A DNA stretch of 64,000 nucleotides from Streptomyces yatensis (GTDB lineage Bacteria > Actinomycetota > Actinomycetes > Streptomycetales > Streptomycetaceae): contig NZ_CP072941.1 of assembly GCF_018069625.1 (NCBI RefSeq), positions 8,060,001 to 8,124,000 on the forward strand. The letters are read 5' to 3'. Numbering within the stretch: position 1 is the first letter of the stretch; each line of letters opens with the position of its first letter. Positions 1 through 8,593 of the stretch are shown here, one piece after another. The notes under the pieces were generated by a model, which saw only the letters and a list, made by a program, of their open reading frames with translations, did not search any database and had not been told where the DNA came from. Position numbers and translations under genes: made by a program.

Positions 1-524
<524 letters not shown>

Positions 525-589
525 GCGGGCACCGGTGTCGAGCGGGCCCGGTTGTCCGTCGGTGGCCCCGCGGGGACCCCCGGGACCTC

Positions 590-603
590 TAAGCGCTTGC
601 TCA
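590..603. promoter_or_regulatory. Operator box TAAGC-N4-GCTCA before the TetR gene
   Basis: The 14-bp element TAAGCGCTTGCTCA is an imperfect inverted repeat (TAAGC against TGAGC) lying 22 bp before the ATG at 626. The same half-sites with the same 4-bp spacing recur at 1802-1815, before the convergent maoC gene. A site this close to the start is suited to repression. I infer it is the binding site of the TetR protein encoded next to it. Confidence 0.55.
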
Positions 604-625
604 CTCTCCGTGTAGGGTGTCCGCC

Positions 626-1270
626 ATGGACGCGGAGCCGAAGAACAGCGGGGGCGGGATCGAGCCCTGGGGCGACATCACCCCCGACGCCGCCCGGCGG
701 CTGGTGAGCGCCGCCGTGCACGCCTTCGCGGAGCGCGGCTACCACGCCACCACCACCCGGGACATCGCGAGCCGCGCCGGAATGAGCCCGGCCGCCCTCT
801 ACATCCACTACAAGACCAAGGAAGAGCTGCTCTACCAGATCAGCAAGGTCGGCCATGAGCGGGCCCTGGAGATCGTGGAGCGGGCGCGCGACAGCGCGGG
901 CACGCCCGCCGAGCGGCTGGCCCGCGCCGTGCGCGCCTTCGTCCGCTGGCACGCCGAGCACCATATGACCGCGCGGGTGGTGCAGTACGAGCTCGGCGCG
1001 CTCGCCGAGGAGCACCACGCCGAGGTCATCGCCGTCCGCAAGGCCACGGACGGGGCGGTGCGCTCGATCATCGAGGACGGGGTGAAGGCGGGCGCCTTCG
1101 ACGTCCCGGACGTCCGCGGCGCCACGGTCGCGGTGCTGTCCCTGTGCATCGACGTCGCCCGCTGGTTCAACGCCCGCGGGCGCAGCACCCCCGACGAGGT
1201 CGGCGACCTCTACGCGGGTCTGGTGCTGCGCATGGTGGGCGCCGACGGCGGTCGGGACCGGCGGTCGTGA
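626..1270 (+). CDS. TetR/AcrR family transcriptional regulator
   Basis: A 214-residue protein with a TetR-type N-terminal helix-turn-helix (about residues 24-68): TTTRDIASRAGMSPAALYIH followed by YKTKEELL, the usual recognition helix and its following helix. The C-terminal half is a helical ligand-binding domain. I chose the ATG at 626 because AGGG lies 8 nt upstream; an in-frame GTG at 617 has no ribosome site. It converges on the MaoC gene, and the two starts carry the same TAAGC-N4-GCTCA box, so autoregulation plus control of maoC is the simplest reading. Regulators of this kind next to acyl-CoA enzymes often sense acyl-CoA thioesters; the ligand here is unknown. Confidence 0.88.
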   Translation: MDAEPKNSGGGIEPWGDITPDAARRLVSAAVHAFAERGYHATTTRDIASRAGMSPAALYIHYKTKEELLYQISKVGHERALEIVERARDSAGTPAERLARAVRAFVRWHAEHHMTARVVQYELGALAEEHHAEVIAVRKATDGAVRSIIEDGVKAGAFDVPDVRGATVAVLSLCIDVARWFNARGRSTPDEVGDLYAGLVLRMVGADGGRDRRS

Positions 1271-1271
1271 G

Positions 1272-1316
1272 GACGACGGCCGGTCAGGACCTGCCGTAGG
1301 AGCGGCGGCCGTCGTC
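1272..1316. terminator. Bidirectional terminator between tetR and maoC
   Basis: An 11-bp perfect stem, GACGACGGCCG (1272-1282) with CGGCCGTCGTC (1306-1316), closes a 23-nt loop between the two convergent stop codons and overlaps the maoC stop. There is no T-run, as is common in Streptomyces. Confidence 0.55.
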
Positions 1317-1776
1317 AGGCGTAGTAGCGGACGACGCACTCCGCCACGCACACCGGCTTGGTCCCGCCCTCCCGCTCGAGGGTGACCGCGAGCGTCATCT
1401 GCAGCCCGTCCTTGACCTCGGACACCTCCACGATCCGGCCGGTGGCGCGCAGCCGGGAGCCGACCGGGACGGGGGAGGGGAACCGGACCTTGTTCACGCC
1501 GTAGTTGATGCCCATCCGCACGCCCTCGACCCGCAGCAGCTGCGGGGTGAACGACGGCAGCAGGGACAGCGTCAGATAGCCGTGCGCGATCGTGGTGCCG
1601 AACGGACCGGCGGCGGCCTTGTCCGGGTCCACATGGATCCACTGGTGGTCGCCGGTCGCGTCGGCGAACAGATCGATGCGCTTCTGGTCGATCTCCAGCC
1701 AGTCACTGGGGCCGAGTTCCTCGCCGACCGCGGATCGCAGTTCATCGGGCGAGGTGAAGATCCTGGGCTCTGCCAT
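1315..1776 (-). CDS. MaoC family (R)-enoyl-CoA hydratase
   Basis: A 153-residue single hot-dog protein. FADATGDHQWIHVDP (about residues 37-51) is the hydratase-2 motif with the catalytic Asp and His, and GTTIAHGYLTLSLL follows as the central helix. In the family such enzymes hydrate 2-enoyl-CoA to (R)-3-hydroxyacyl-CoA in the cytosol. The ATG at 1776 is preceded by GGGAGG at good spacing, whereas the longer GTG-initiated frame from 1797 lacks a ribosome site and would run into the operator. The shared box at 1802-1815 suggests control by the convergent TetR regulator. The physiological acyl chain cannot be told from sequence. Confidence 0.9.
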   Translation of the reverse strand: MAEPRIFTSPDELRSAVGEELGPSDWLEIDQKRIDLFADATGDHQWIHVDPDKAAAGPFGTTIAHGYLTLSLLPSFTPQLLRVEGVRMGINYGVNKVRFPSPVPVGSRLRATGRIVEVSEVKDGLQMTLAVTLEREGGTKPVCVAECVVRYYA

Positions 1777-1801
1777 GCGTGCCTCCCGGGCAACCACTCA
1801 C

Positions 1802-1815
1802 TAAGCGACTGCTCA
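1802..1815. promoter_or_regulatory. Operator box TAAGC-N4-GCTCA before maoC
   Basis: TAAGCGACTGCTCA, 26 bp upstream of the maoC ATG. It has the same half-sites and spacing as the box at 590-603; only bases inside the 4-bp spacer differ. This is expected of two targets of one TetR dimer. Confidence 0.55.
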
Positions 1816-2013
1816 GCATGGTTGGCCGACCCGGGCCCTGTCAACGCGCGCCGCGCCCCCGCACGCGGGCTCCGCGCCGACGCGGCCACCGGCGGACCTC
1901 AGCGGTCGCCGGTCCTCGTCAGGGGGTTTTCGCGCGCTCGCCGGCCACCCGGTGCGGGGGCCCAGGCGAGCGCGCTCCCGGCCAGGGGCGGCCGGGCGCC
2001 ACGCGGTGGCGCC

Positions 2014-2697
2014 TCATACGGTGGCGTAGCGGCCCAGCCGGACCGTGCCCCGGGACGCCGCCAGCGCCTCGGTGGTCAGCAGCGGTAGCGGCACCACGAT
2101 GCCGCAGTCCGCGCAGACCGGCCCGGCCGATGGATAGCGGTCCAGGTCCTCGCGCCAGACCAGGCCCCGTTGCGCACACACGGGGCAGGCCGACCCCGGT
2201 CCCGACTCCATCGCCGCGATCAGCCGTCGCAGCACGTCCGCGAGCCGGTCGCCGGGATGGGTCGAGGGGCTCTCGCAGGGAATGATGTCGCATCCGCCCC
2301 AGGTGCGCAGATGCCAGTCGTCGACGGTGCTCGGCTGCCGGATGCCGAGAAGCTTTTCCTGCCTGCGCCGGGCGGCGAAGTCCGCCTCGTACGCGAGCCA
2401 CAGCGTGCGGGCCTCCTCGAGCTCTTCCAGTGCGGTGAGCAGTCGTAGGGGGTCCGGCCTGCGGTCCTCCGGGGGGATCCCGGAGCGGGTGCACAGATGG
2501 TGCCAGGTCGCCCGGTGCCCGTACGGCGCGAACCGTTCAAGGCATTTGCGCAGCGATGTGCGCCGAGCAGTGATGTGTCTGCGTGGATTGCGAACTTCTC
2601 GTGCCAGTGCTCTGAAACCGGCCACTTCATACCACCTCCGCGAGTGCGGACCCGACTCGTTGTCGAATGGACGTAACGCAGTGCGATCCGGATCCAT
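2014..2697 (-). CDS. Hypothetical protein with C-terminal zinc ribbon
   Basis: A 227-residue protein I cannot assign to a named family. Two CxxC pairs, CPVC (about residue 171) and CADC (about 195), spaced 20 residues apart, form a likely zinc ribbon. The N-terminal half is rich in Arg and Glu and predicted helical (for example LTALEELEEARTLWLAYEAD). I chose the ATG at 2697 because GGGG lies just upstream; in-frame starts upstream (to 2766) and downstream are possible. It is divergent from the secreted acylase gene. The zinc ribbon suggests nucleic-acid or protein binding, but nothing in the context fixes a role. Confidence 0.6.
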   Translation of the reverse strand: MDPDRTALRPFDNESGPHSRRWYEVAGFRALAREVRNPRRHITARRTSLRKCLERFAPYGHRATWHHLCTRSGIPPEDRRPDPLRLLTALEELEEARTLWLAYEADFAARRRQEKLLGIRQPSTVDDWHLRTWGGCDIIPCESPSTHPGDRLADVLRRLIAAMESGPGSACPVCAQRGLVWREDLDRYPSAGPVCADCGIVVPLPLLTTEALAASRGTVRLGRYATV

Positions 2698-2825
2698 CGA
2701 ATTCCCCGGACTTTCTCCGGCAGTCCTCATTGGCCCACTCGCGTCACGAAGTTGACGTCCGCTCATCTTCCGGGCTGGTAATACCGCCGGTAACCTCCCT
2801 CCGACGGCAATCGGGAGGAGCGCAC

Positions 2826-5672
2826 ATGCGACGACGAACCCCCAGGCCCACCAGAACCCGCACGCTCACCAGTACCGTGCTCGCCGCGGCCGCCGCGCTG
2901 GCCCTCGGCGTCGCCCTCGCGGCGCCGGCGCCACAGCCGGCCCGGGCCGAGCCCGCCGCGGCGGCCGCCACCGACTACTGCCGGGGCCAGTGCTCCGACA
3001 TCCTCCCGCCGGGCGCGACCGGCAACGCCACTCTCGCCGACATCCTCGCCAACCGGGTGCTGGGCACCCACCCCGAGCACAGCGCCGACCAGCTCGGCCC
3101 GTACGGCGACCTGGCGAGCGGCTACCCCACCCTCACCGACGACAAGCTGACGAACTTCTTCAACGACTCCTCCTTCGGAGTCCCCGCCGACCAGGTGGCC
3201 TCCGTGACCAAGCCGCGCGGCGACGTCACGATCACCCGCGACAAGAAGACCGGCGTCCCGCACATCCAGGGCACCACCCGCGAGGGCACCGAGTACGGCG
3301 CCGGATACGCCGCCGCCCAGGACCGGCTGTGGCTGATGGACCTCTTCCGCCACGTGGGCCGCGGCGAGCTGACCTCCTTCGCCGGCGGCGCCCCCGCCAA
3401 CCAGGGCCTGGAACAGGACTTCTTCCGCCAGGCGCCGTACACCGAGGCCGACTACCAGGCGCAGGTCGACTACATCCTCGCCCACGGCGGAGAGCGCGGC
3501 CGCCAGGCGCTGGCCGACGCCCAGGCCTACATCGACGGCATCAACGCCTACGCCAAGAAGGCCAAGGACGGCCGGTACTTCCCCGGTGAGTACGTGCTCA
3601 CCGGCCATATCGACGCGATCACCAACGCCGGTGAGATCCAGCCGTTCAAGCTCACCGACCTGATCGCCCTCGCCTCCGTGGTCGGCGCACTCTTCGGCAA
3701 CGGCGGGGGCGGCGAGGTGGAGGGCGCGCTCTCGCTGCTCGCCGCCCAGCAGAAGTACGGCCTGGCCGAGGGCGCGAAGGTGTGGGAGTCCTTCCGCGAG
3801 CGCAACGACCCGGAGGCGGCGCTGACCGTACGCGACGGCAGCTTCCCGTACGCCGGCAAGCCCGCCGCGCCCAAGGGCACCGCGCTGCCCGACGCCGGCT
3901 CGGTCACCCCCGAACAGCTCGTCTACGACCGTGAGGGCGGCGCCACCGCCACGTCCGGCGCCACGGCCCGCACCGAGGTCAAGGCCCCGAAGGCGTCACT
4001 GGAGCCGCTGCGCGGCATCTACGACGACGGGGTGCTGCCCCGCGATCTGTTCAGCCGCAAGAAGGGCATGTCCAACGCGCTCGTGGTCTCCGGCAAGTAC
4101 ACCGCGAGCGGCCACCCGGTGGCCGTCTTCGGCCCGCAGACCGGCTACTTCGCCCCGCAGCTGCTGATGCTCCAGGAGCTCCAGGGCCCGGGGATCAGCG
4201 CCCGCGGCGCCTCCTTCGCGGGGGTCGGGATGTACATCCAGCTCGGCCGGGGCCAGGACTACGCCTGGAGCGCCACCACCTCCGGCCAGGACATCACCGA
4301 CACCTACGCGGTCGAGCTGTGCTCCCCGGACGGCTCCACGCCGCCCAAGGACTCCACGTACTACCGTTACCACGGCGACTGCGTGGCGATGGACAAGCTG
4401 GAGCGGCGCAACGCCTGGAAGCCCACCCTCGCCGACTCCACCGCCGCGGGCTCGTACCGGATGCAGGTCTACCGCACCAAGTACGGGCTGGTGACCCATC
4501 GCGCGACCGTCGACGGCAAACCGGTGGCCTACACCATGCTGCGCTCCACCTACCGCCACGAGGCCGACTCCATCATCGGCTTCCAGATGCTCAACGACCC
4601 GGGCTATGTGACCGACGCCAAGTCCTTCCAGAGCGCGGCGCAGAACATCAACTACACCTTCAACTGGTTCTACGCCGACTCCCGGCAGACCGGCTACTAC
4701 AACAGCGGGCTCAACCCGGTGCGCGCCGCGGACGTCGACGCCTCGCTGCCGGTGAAGGGTGAAACCGCCTACGAATGGCGGGACTTCGACCCCAAGGACA
4801 ACACCGCCGCCGCCACCCCGCCCGCCGAACACCCCCAGTCCATCGACCAGGACTACTACATCAGCTGGAACAACAAGCTGGCCAAGGACTACAGCGCGGC
4901 CGGCTTCGGCAACGGCTCGGTGCACCGCGGCAACCTCCTCGACGACCGGGTGCGCGCCCTGGTCCGCAAGGGCGGCGTCACCCGCTCCGCGCTCACCCGC
5001 GCCATGGCCGAGGCCGCCGTCACCGATCTGCGCGGCGAGGACGTGCTGCCAAAGCTGCTGAAGGTGCTGCGCTCGGGGCCCATCGACGACCCCCAGCTCG
5101 CCACGGCCGCACAGCAGCTGGAATCCTGGCAGTCGGCGGGCTCACAGCGCCATGAGACCAGCGCCGGCTCCCACACCTACGGGCACGCCGACGCGGTACG
5201 GATCATGGACGCCTGGTGGCCGCTGCTGGTCGAGGCCGAGTTCAAATCCGGACTGGGCGACGGCCTCTACGACGCCCTGCGCGCCAACCTCTCGGTCGAC
5301 GAGGCGCCCTCGGCCGGACACGGCCCCACCGGCTCGCACGCCGGGTCCTCGTTCCAGTACGGCTGGTGGTCCTATGTCGACAAGGATCTGCGCACGGTCC
5401 TCGGCGAGGACGTCAAGGGGCCGCTGGCCCGGCCGTACTGCGGCGGCGGACAGCTCAGCGCCTGCCGTGACGCCCTGCTGACCAGCCTGAAGACGGCTGT
5501 GGGCAAGACCGCCGCCCAGGTCTACCCGGGGGACGACAACTGCTCCGCGGGTGACCAGTGGTGCGCCGACGCCATCATCCACCGGCCGGTCGGCGGGCTG
5601 ACCCACGACAAGATCAGCTGGCAGAACCGGCCCACCTTCCAGCAGGTCGTGGAGTTCCCGGCCCACCGCTGA
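2826..5672 (+). CDS. Secreted penicillin acylase family protein
   Basis: A 948-residue precursor of the Ntn-hydrolase penicillin amidase family. Residues 1 to about 37 form a long signal peptide (Arg-rich n-region, Ala/Leu core, PARA-type cleavage). The alpha chain contains YGAGYAAAQDRLWLMDLFRH, a hallmark block. The autoprocessing site is GMSNALVVSG, making Ser416 the probable N-terminal nucleophile of the beta chain; IQLGRGQDYAWSATT and QNINYTFNWFYADS follow as expected. GGGAGGAG precedes the ATG. Relatives hydrolyse amide bonds of penicillins, N-acyl-homoserine lactones or lipopeptides; at 948 residues it is longer than typical AHL acylases, and the substrate is not predictable. It stands alone, convergent with the next gene. 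Confidence 0.92.
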   Translation: MRRRTPRPTRTRTLTSTVLAAAAALALGVALAAPAPQPARAEPAAAAATDYCRGQCSDILPPGATGNATLADILANRVLGTHPEHSADQLGPYGDLASGYPTLTDDKLTNFFNDSSFGVPADQVASVTKPRGDVTITRDKKTGVPHIQGTTREGTEYGAGYAAAQDRLWLMDLFRHVGRGELTSFAGGAPANQGLEQDFFRQAPYTEADYQAQVDYILAHGGERGRQALADAQAYIDGINAYAKKAKDGRYFPGEYVLTGHIDAITNAGEIQPFKLTDLIALASVVGALFGNGGGGEVEGALSLLAAQQKYGLAEGAKVWESFRERNDPEAALTVRDGSFPYAGKPAAPKGTALPDAGSVTPEQLVYDREGGATATSGATARTEVKAPKASLEPLRGIYDDGVLPRDLFSRKKGMSNALVVSGKYTASGHPVAVFGPQTGYFAPQLLMLQELQGPGISARGASFAGVGMYIQLGRGQDYAWSATTSGQDITDTYAVELCSPDGSTPPKDSTYYRYHGDCVAMDKLERRNAWKPTLADSTAAGSYRMQVYRTKYGLVTHRATVDGKPVAYTMLRSTYRHEADSIIGFQMLNDPGYVTDAKSFQSAAQNINYTFNWFYADSRQTGYYNSGLNPVRAADVDASLPVKGETAYEWRDFDPKDNTAAATPPAEHPQSIDQDYYISWNNKLAKDYSAAGFGNGSVHRGNLLDDRVRALVRKGGVTRSALTRAMAEAAVTDLRGEDVLPKLLKVLRSGPIDDPQLATAAQQLESWQSAGSQRHETSAGSHTYGHADAVRIMDAWWPLLVEAEFKSGLGDGLYDALRANLSVDEAPSAGHGPTGSHAGSSFQYGWWSYVDKDLRTVLGEDVKGPLARPYCGGGQLSACRDALLTSLKTAVGKTAAQVYPGDDNCSAGDQWCADAIIHRPVGGLTHDKISWQNRPTFQQVVEFPAHR

Positions 5673-5679
5673 GGCCACC

Positions 5680-5714
5680 GGGGCGGGACCTCGCACCCGG
5701 CGAGGCCCCGCCCC
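5680..5714. terminator. Terminator hairpin between convergent genes
   Basis: GGGGCGGG-A-CCTCG (5680-5693) pairs with CGAGG-CCCCGCCCC (5701-5714) around a 7-nt loop, in the 49-bp gap between the acylase and hydrolase stop codons. It can serve both strands. Confidence 0.55.
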
Positions 5715-5721
5715 CGGCCCG

Positions 5722-7140
5722 CTACCTTTCCCCGATGCGGCCCGCGCGCAGCACCAGCCGGGCCAGCTCCTCATGGCAGATGTCGCTGTGCGCCCCGGCC
5801 GGCGGCACACCGTGCCGGACGACCTCCGAGACATCGACGCTCACACAGCCCTCCGCCGGGAACGGGCCCTCCAGCGCCTCGGCCAGGTCCAGGCGCGGAC
5901 ACGCCTCCACCGCCTGGACGCCGTCGTACCCGATCGCCCCCCAGCGGGTCTCGTCCGGCAGCGGCGGAGCATCGTCCCCGGAGATCCGCGACGCCACCGG
6001 GTACAGCAGCCCGAGCGCGGTGTCATGGCGCGAATGGCAGGACACCACGGGCCCGCGGACCCGGTGGGCGGCGGCGTGCAGGGCGCCACGGCGGTCGGCG
6101 GCGTGCGGCAGCCGCTCGGCGAACGCGTAGTGCGAGAACGCCCCCTGGAGCAGGGTCACCGACGCCACCGTGGCGCCCTCCGGCAGCCCGCTCAGCGCGT
6201 ACGACACCAGCCGGCCGCCGAAGCTGTGGCCCACCAGATGGAGCCGCGGGGCGGCGGGCCGGAGGGCCGCGAGGGCGCCCAGCACCGGTCCCAGGCCCTC
6301 GCGCCCGACCGCGCCGGCCCGCCGCCGCATCACGTAGTACGTCGCCTGGCGGAGCAGCTCGTGCGCCCCGTCCCAGAGCCCGCCGAGCCCGCTGTCGGGA
6401 AAGGCGCGGTCCTCGGCGTCGGTCTTGCCGCGCGCCTCGGTGAGCGCGGCCGCGAACCGCTCACAGACCTCCGCCACGTCCTCCTCGAACATCGCCGGTA
6501 CGCCGGCGTCCACGTCTCCGTTCGCGCCTCCGCCCGGGTCTCCGTCCGCGCCCGTCGTGTCCCCGGCCGTGCCGTACTCCCCCTGGACCCGGACCAGCCC
6601 GCGCACCAGCACCCCGAACTCGTCCAGCGCCGCGAGCCGTTCGGACCGCTCGGCCAGTAACTCGGCCAGCCGCGCCACGATCTGCCGCCGCCCCGGGAAG
6701 ACCGCGTCCAGCGCCCGGTGGGTCTCCGCGTCGAGCCCCGGGCGCGGGGTGTCCGCGTCGAGCTCCGGGCGCGGGGTCTTCGCGTCGAAGCCCGGGCGCT
6801 GAGCGTCCGCGTCATGCCCCGGGGGCGCGCCGGGCGAAGGCTCCGGGGGTGAGCCCGCGAGCGACTCGTCCGCGAACCGCATCGACGGCCACACCACCCC
6901 CACACAGCCGAGCCGCGCCGGGCCCGCCTCGCCGAGCAGCTCCGGAAAGGGCGCGAAGAAGCGGTCGTAGAGCCGTGTGGCCATCGTCCGGGTGTTGTTC
7001 CAGCCGTGCGCGAAGACCACCAGATCCGTGAGATCCCGCTGGGCGGCCTGTTCCAGCAGCCGGTCCCGCTGCCGGAAGTCGACGTCCCCGTAGGCGTCGA
7101 ATCTCAGCTCCCAGTACGGCCGTACGCTCATCCCCGTCAT
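5722..7140 (-). CDS. Alpha/beta-hydrolase fold protein
   Basis: A 472-residue predicted serine hydrolase. DLTDLVVFAHGWNNT near the N-terminus is the beta3/oxyanion region and LHLVGHSFGGRLVSYALSG holds the nucleophile elbow with Ser306. No signal peptide is seen, so it is probably cytosolic. The ATG at 7140 follows GGGGGAG; the upstream in-frame extension has no ribosome site. A large insertion (about residues 95-250) is charged and contains near-repeats of RPG-x-DA-x-TP. It is divergent from a LysR-type regulator across a 299-bp gap, the usual arrangement of such a regulator and its target. The substrate is unknown. Confidence 0.78.
   Translation of the reverse strand: MTGMSVRPYWELRFDAYGDVDFRQRDRLLEQAAQRDLTDLVVFAHGWNNTRTMATRLYDRFFAPFPELLGEAGPARLGCVGVVWPSMRFADESLAGSPPEPSPGAPPGHDADAQRPGFDAKTPRPELDADTPRPGLDAETHRALDAVFPGRRQIVARLAELLAERSERLAALDEFGVLVRGLVRVQGEYGTAGDTTGADGDPGGGANGDVDAGVPAMFEEDVAEVCERFAAALTEARGKTDAEDRAFPDSGLGGLWDGAHELLRQATYYVMRRRAGAVGREGLGPVLGALAALRPAAPRLHLVGHSFGGRLVSYALSGLPEGATVASVTLLQGAFSHYAFAERLPHAADRRGALHAAAHRVRGPVVSCHSRHDTALGLLYPVASRISGDDAPPLPDETRWGAIGYDGVQAVEACPRLDLAEALEGPFPAEGCVSVDVSEVVRHGVPPAGAHSDICHEELARLVLRAGRIGER
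6725..6815 (+). repeat. Three imperfect 30-bp tandem repeats inside the hydrolase gene
   Basis: The phrase GCGTCGAGC(T)CCGGGCGCGGGGT recurs about every 30 bp three times. It encodes near-repeats of RPGFDAKTP / RPELDADTP / RPGLDAETH in the insertion of the hydrolase. The period is a multiple of three, so copy-number change keeps the frame. Confidence 0.7.
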
Positions 7141-7439
7141 CGTCGCTCCCCCTTGGATGGCCCGATGTGCGTGCATCGTCCCAACTGCCCCGTCCGCTGA
7201 CCATACGACACGCATACGGTCGCCGTCGGACAATCGGCCAGCCGTTCGACTTACCCGGAATGACGCGGGCGAACCTGGAATGCCGGACTCCGCGGTCACT
7301 CGGAGATAGGGAATTCCCGAATATCCATCGGAAGAATATCCCCGCTGTTCTCGGGATCAGTTGACCCGGAAGGCGCTGCACTATGCTGCGAACGGAAACG
7401 TCATTGGGGTGCCGAATACTCTTCGAGCGGAAGGCCGGA
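7141..7439. promoter_or_regulatory. Divergent promoter region, hydrolase / LysR-type regulator
   Basis: A 299-bp gap that is AT-richer than its surroundings near 7300-7420. It contains the palindrome GGGAATTCCC (7309-7318) and GAATATCC / GAATATCC-like direct repeats nearby (7319-7347). I see no gene in it. It probably holds both divergent promoters and the regulator's binding site. Confidence 0.4.
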
Positions 7440-8480
7440 ATGCCCTTAAAGGATCGATGGCAGTACCCGACGGCGCTGCTGGACACCACGATGGACCAGC
7501 TCAGGACGTTGCTCGCGGTCCATGAGGCGGGCACCGCACTGGGCGCCGCCCGGCTACTGGGGCGGGAGCAGTCCAGTGTGCAGAAACAACTGGACACCCT
7601 GAACCGGAACTTCGGCGCACTGTGCGGAGAGCCGCTGGTGGTCAAACGGGGACGCAGTCAGAATGTGCTCTTCACCGCGACCGGGGAGTCCCTCGCCGGA
7701 CTCGCGCGCGGCACCCTCCAGGACTGGCTGGAGGGGCTGCACGACAGCCGCCGCCGTCTCGGCAGCCGGCTCTGTGTCGGCTCCACCCGTTACACCCTCG
7801 GCTTTCTGCTGAATGCCGTGGAGTTGGTCACCGGGGAATTCGACCGCCGGGGTGTCGAGCTCAAGGTCGAGCATGTGCGCACCCGGGATCTGCTGGAGCG
7901 GCTCGACGCCAAGGAACTCGATCTGGTCTGCGGCAGCGTTCTCACCACGGCGGGCCACGACGGCCGGCTCGACGGCTTCGAGGTGATGGAGTGGCGGCGC
8001 AGCGGGCTGTCCCTGGTCACCAGCCTGGACGCCGAGGAGCTGCCCGGGCCCTCGGTCCCGGTGAGCGAGCTGCCCCGGCTGCCGCTCGCGGTCTCGGCCG
8101 ACGGCCTCATACCCGGCTTTCTGCGCGGCTGGTTCGGCGCCCGCTACCGCCAGGAGCTGCATATCGCCGCCGAGATCGACACCGTGCAGTACGGGCTGGA
8201 ACTGCTCTCCTCGGGGGTGCTGCGCGGCTGTGTGCTCGTCACCGAGGGCATCGGCGACGCGGTGGCCGACGGGCGGATCCGCGCCGGTGCCGGGCTGCGC
8301 ACCCTGGAGCTGACCGACGGCGTGGGGCCGGAGCTGGAAGTGCTGATCGGGGTGTTCGTACGGGCCGGGGAACGCACCGCGCAGGACGCCGGTCATCCGC
8401 TCAACGTGCTGTGGGACGCGCTCGCCGGGGAGAACGCCCGCTGGCGCGGGGTGATGCGCAAGAAGCGCCCCGGCCGGTAA
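7440..8480 (+). CDS. LysR-type transcriptional regulator with a TTA (bldA) codon
   Basis: A 346-residue protein. The N-terminal winged helix covers MDQLRTLLAVHEAGTALGAA and RLLGREQSSVQKQLDTLN (about residues 18-56), followed by a substrate-binding-like domain (LCVGSTRYTLGFLLNAVELV onward). The second helix diverges from textbook LysR members. I chose the ATG at 7440 because GGAAGG lies just upstream. Codon 3 is TTA (7446-7448), the rare leucine codon read by the bldA tRNA, and it stays in frame from any earlier start. Translation is therefore expected to depend on development. It is divergent from the hydrolase gene, its probable target. Confidence 0.82.
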   Translation: MPLKDRWQYPTALLDTTMDQLRTLLAVHEAGTALGAARLLGREQSSVQKQLDTLNRNFGALCGEPLVVKRGRSQNVLFTATGESLAGLARGTLQDWLEGLHDSRRRLGSRLCVGSTRYTLGFLLNAVELVTGEFDRRGVELKVEHVRTRDLLERLDAKELDLVCGSVLTTAGHDGRLDGFEVMEWRRSGLSLVTSLDAEELPGPSVPVSELPRLPLAVSADGLIPGFLRGWFGARYRQELHIAAEIDTVQYGLELLSSGVLRGCVLVTEGIGDAVADGRIRAGAGLRTLELTDGVGPELEVLIGVFVRAGERTAQDAGHPLNVLWDALAGENARWRGVMRKKRPGR

Positions 8481-8527
8481 CCCGCCGGCCGTGCGCCGGG
8501 AGGCCGGTGTGCCTCTTCCGTTTACAC

Positions 8528-8539
8528 ATACCGACTGGT
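8528..8539. promoter_or_regulatory. Operator ATACCGACTGGT upstream of the SDR/ligase/tetR operon
   Basis: ATACCGACTGGT lies 54 bp before the SDR start; its core ACC-GACT-GGT is an inverted repeat. The exact reverse complement occurs at 14203-14214, upstream of the convergent kinase/acyl-CoA dehydrogenase operon. I infer it is the binding site of the TetR regulator encoded at 11132. Confidence 0.6.
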
Positions 8540-8593
8540 TAGTCTGCGCTGCGGGCAGGAGCCGATCCGAGTCGAACCGAGGAGCTGCGAATC

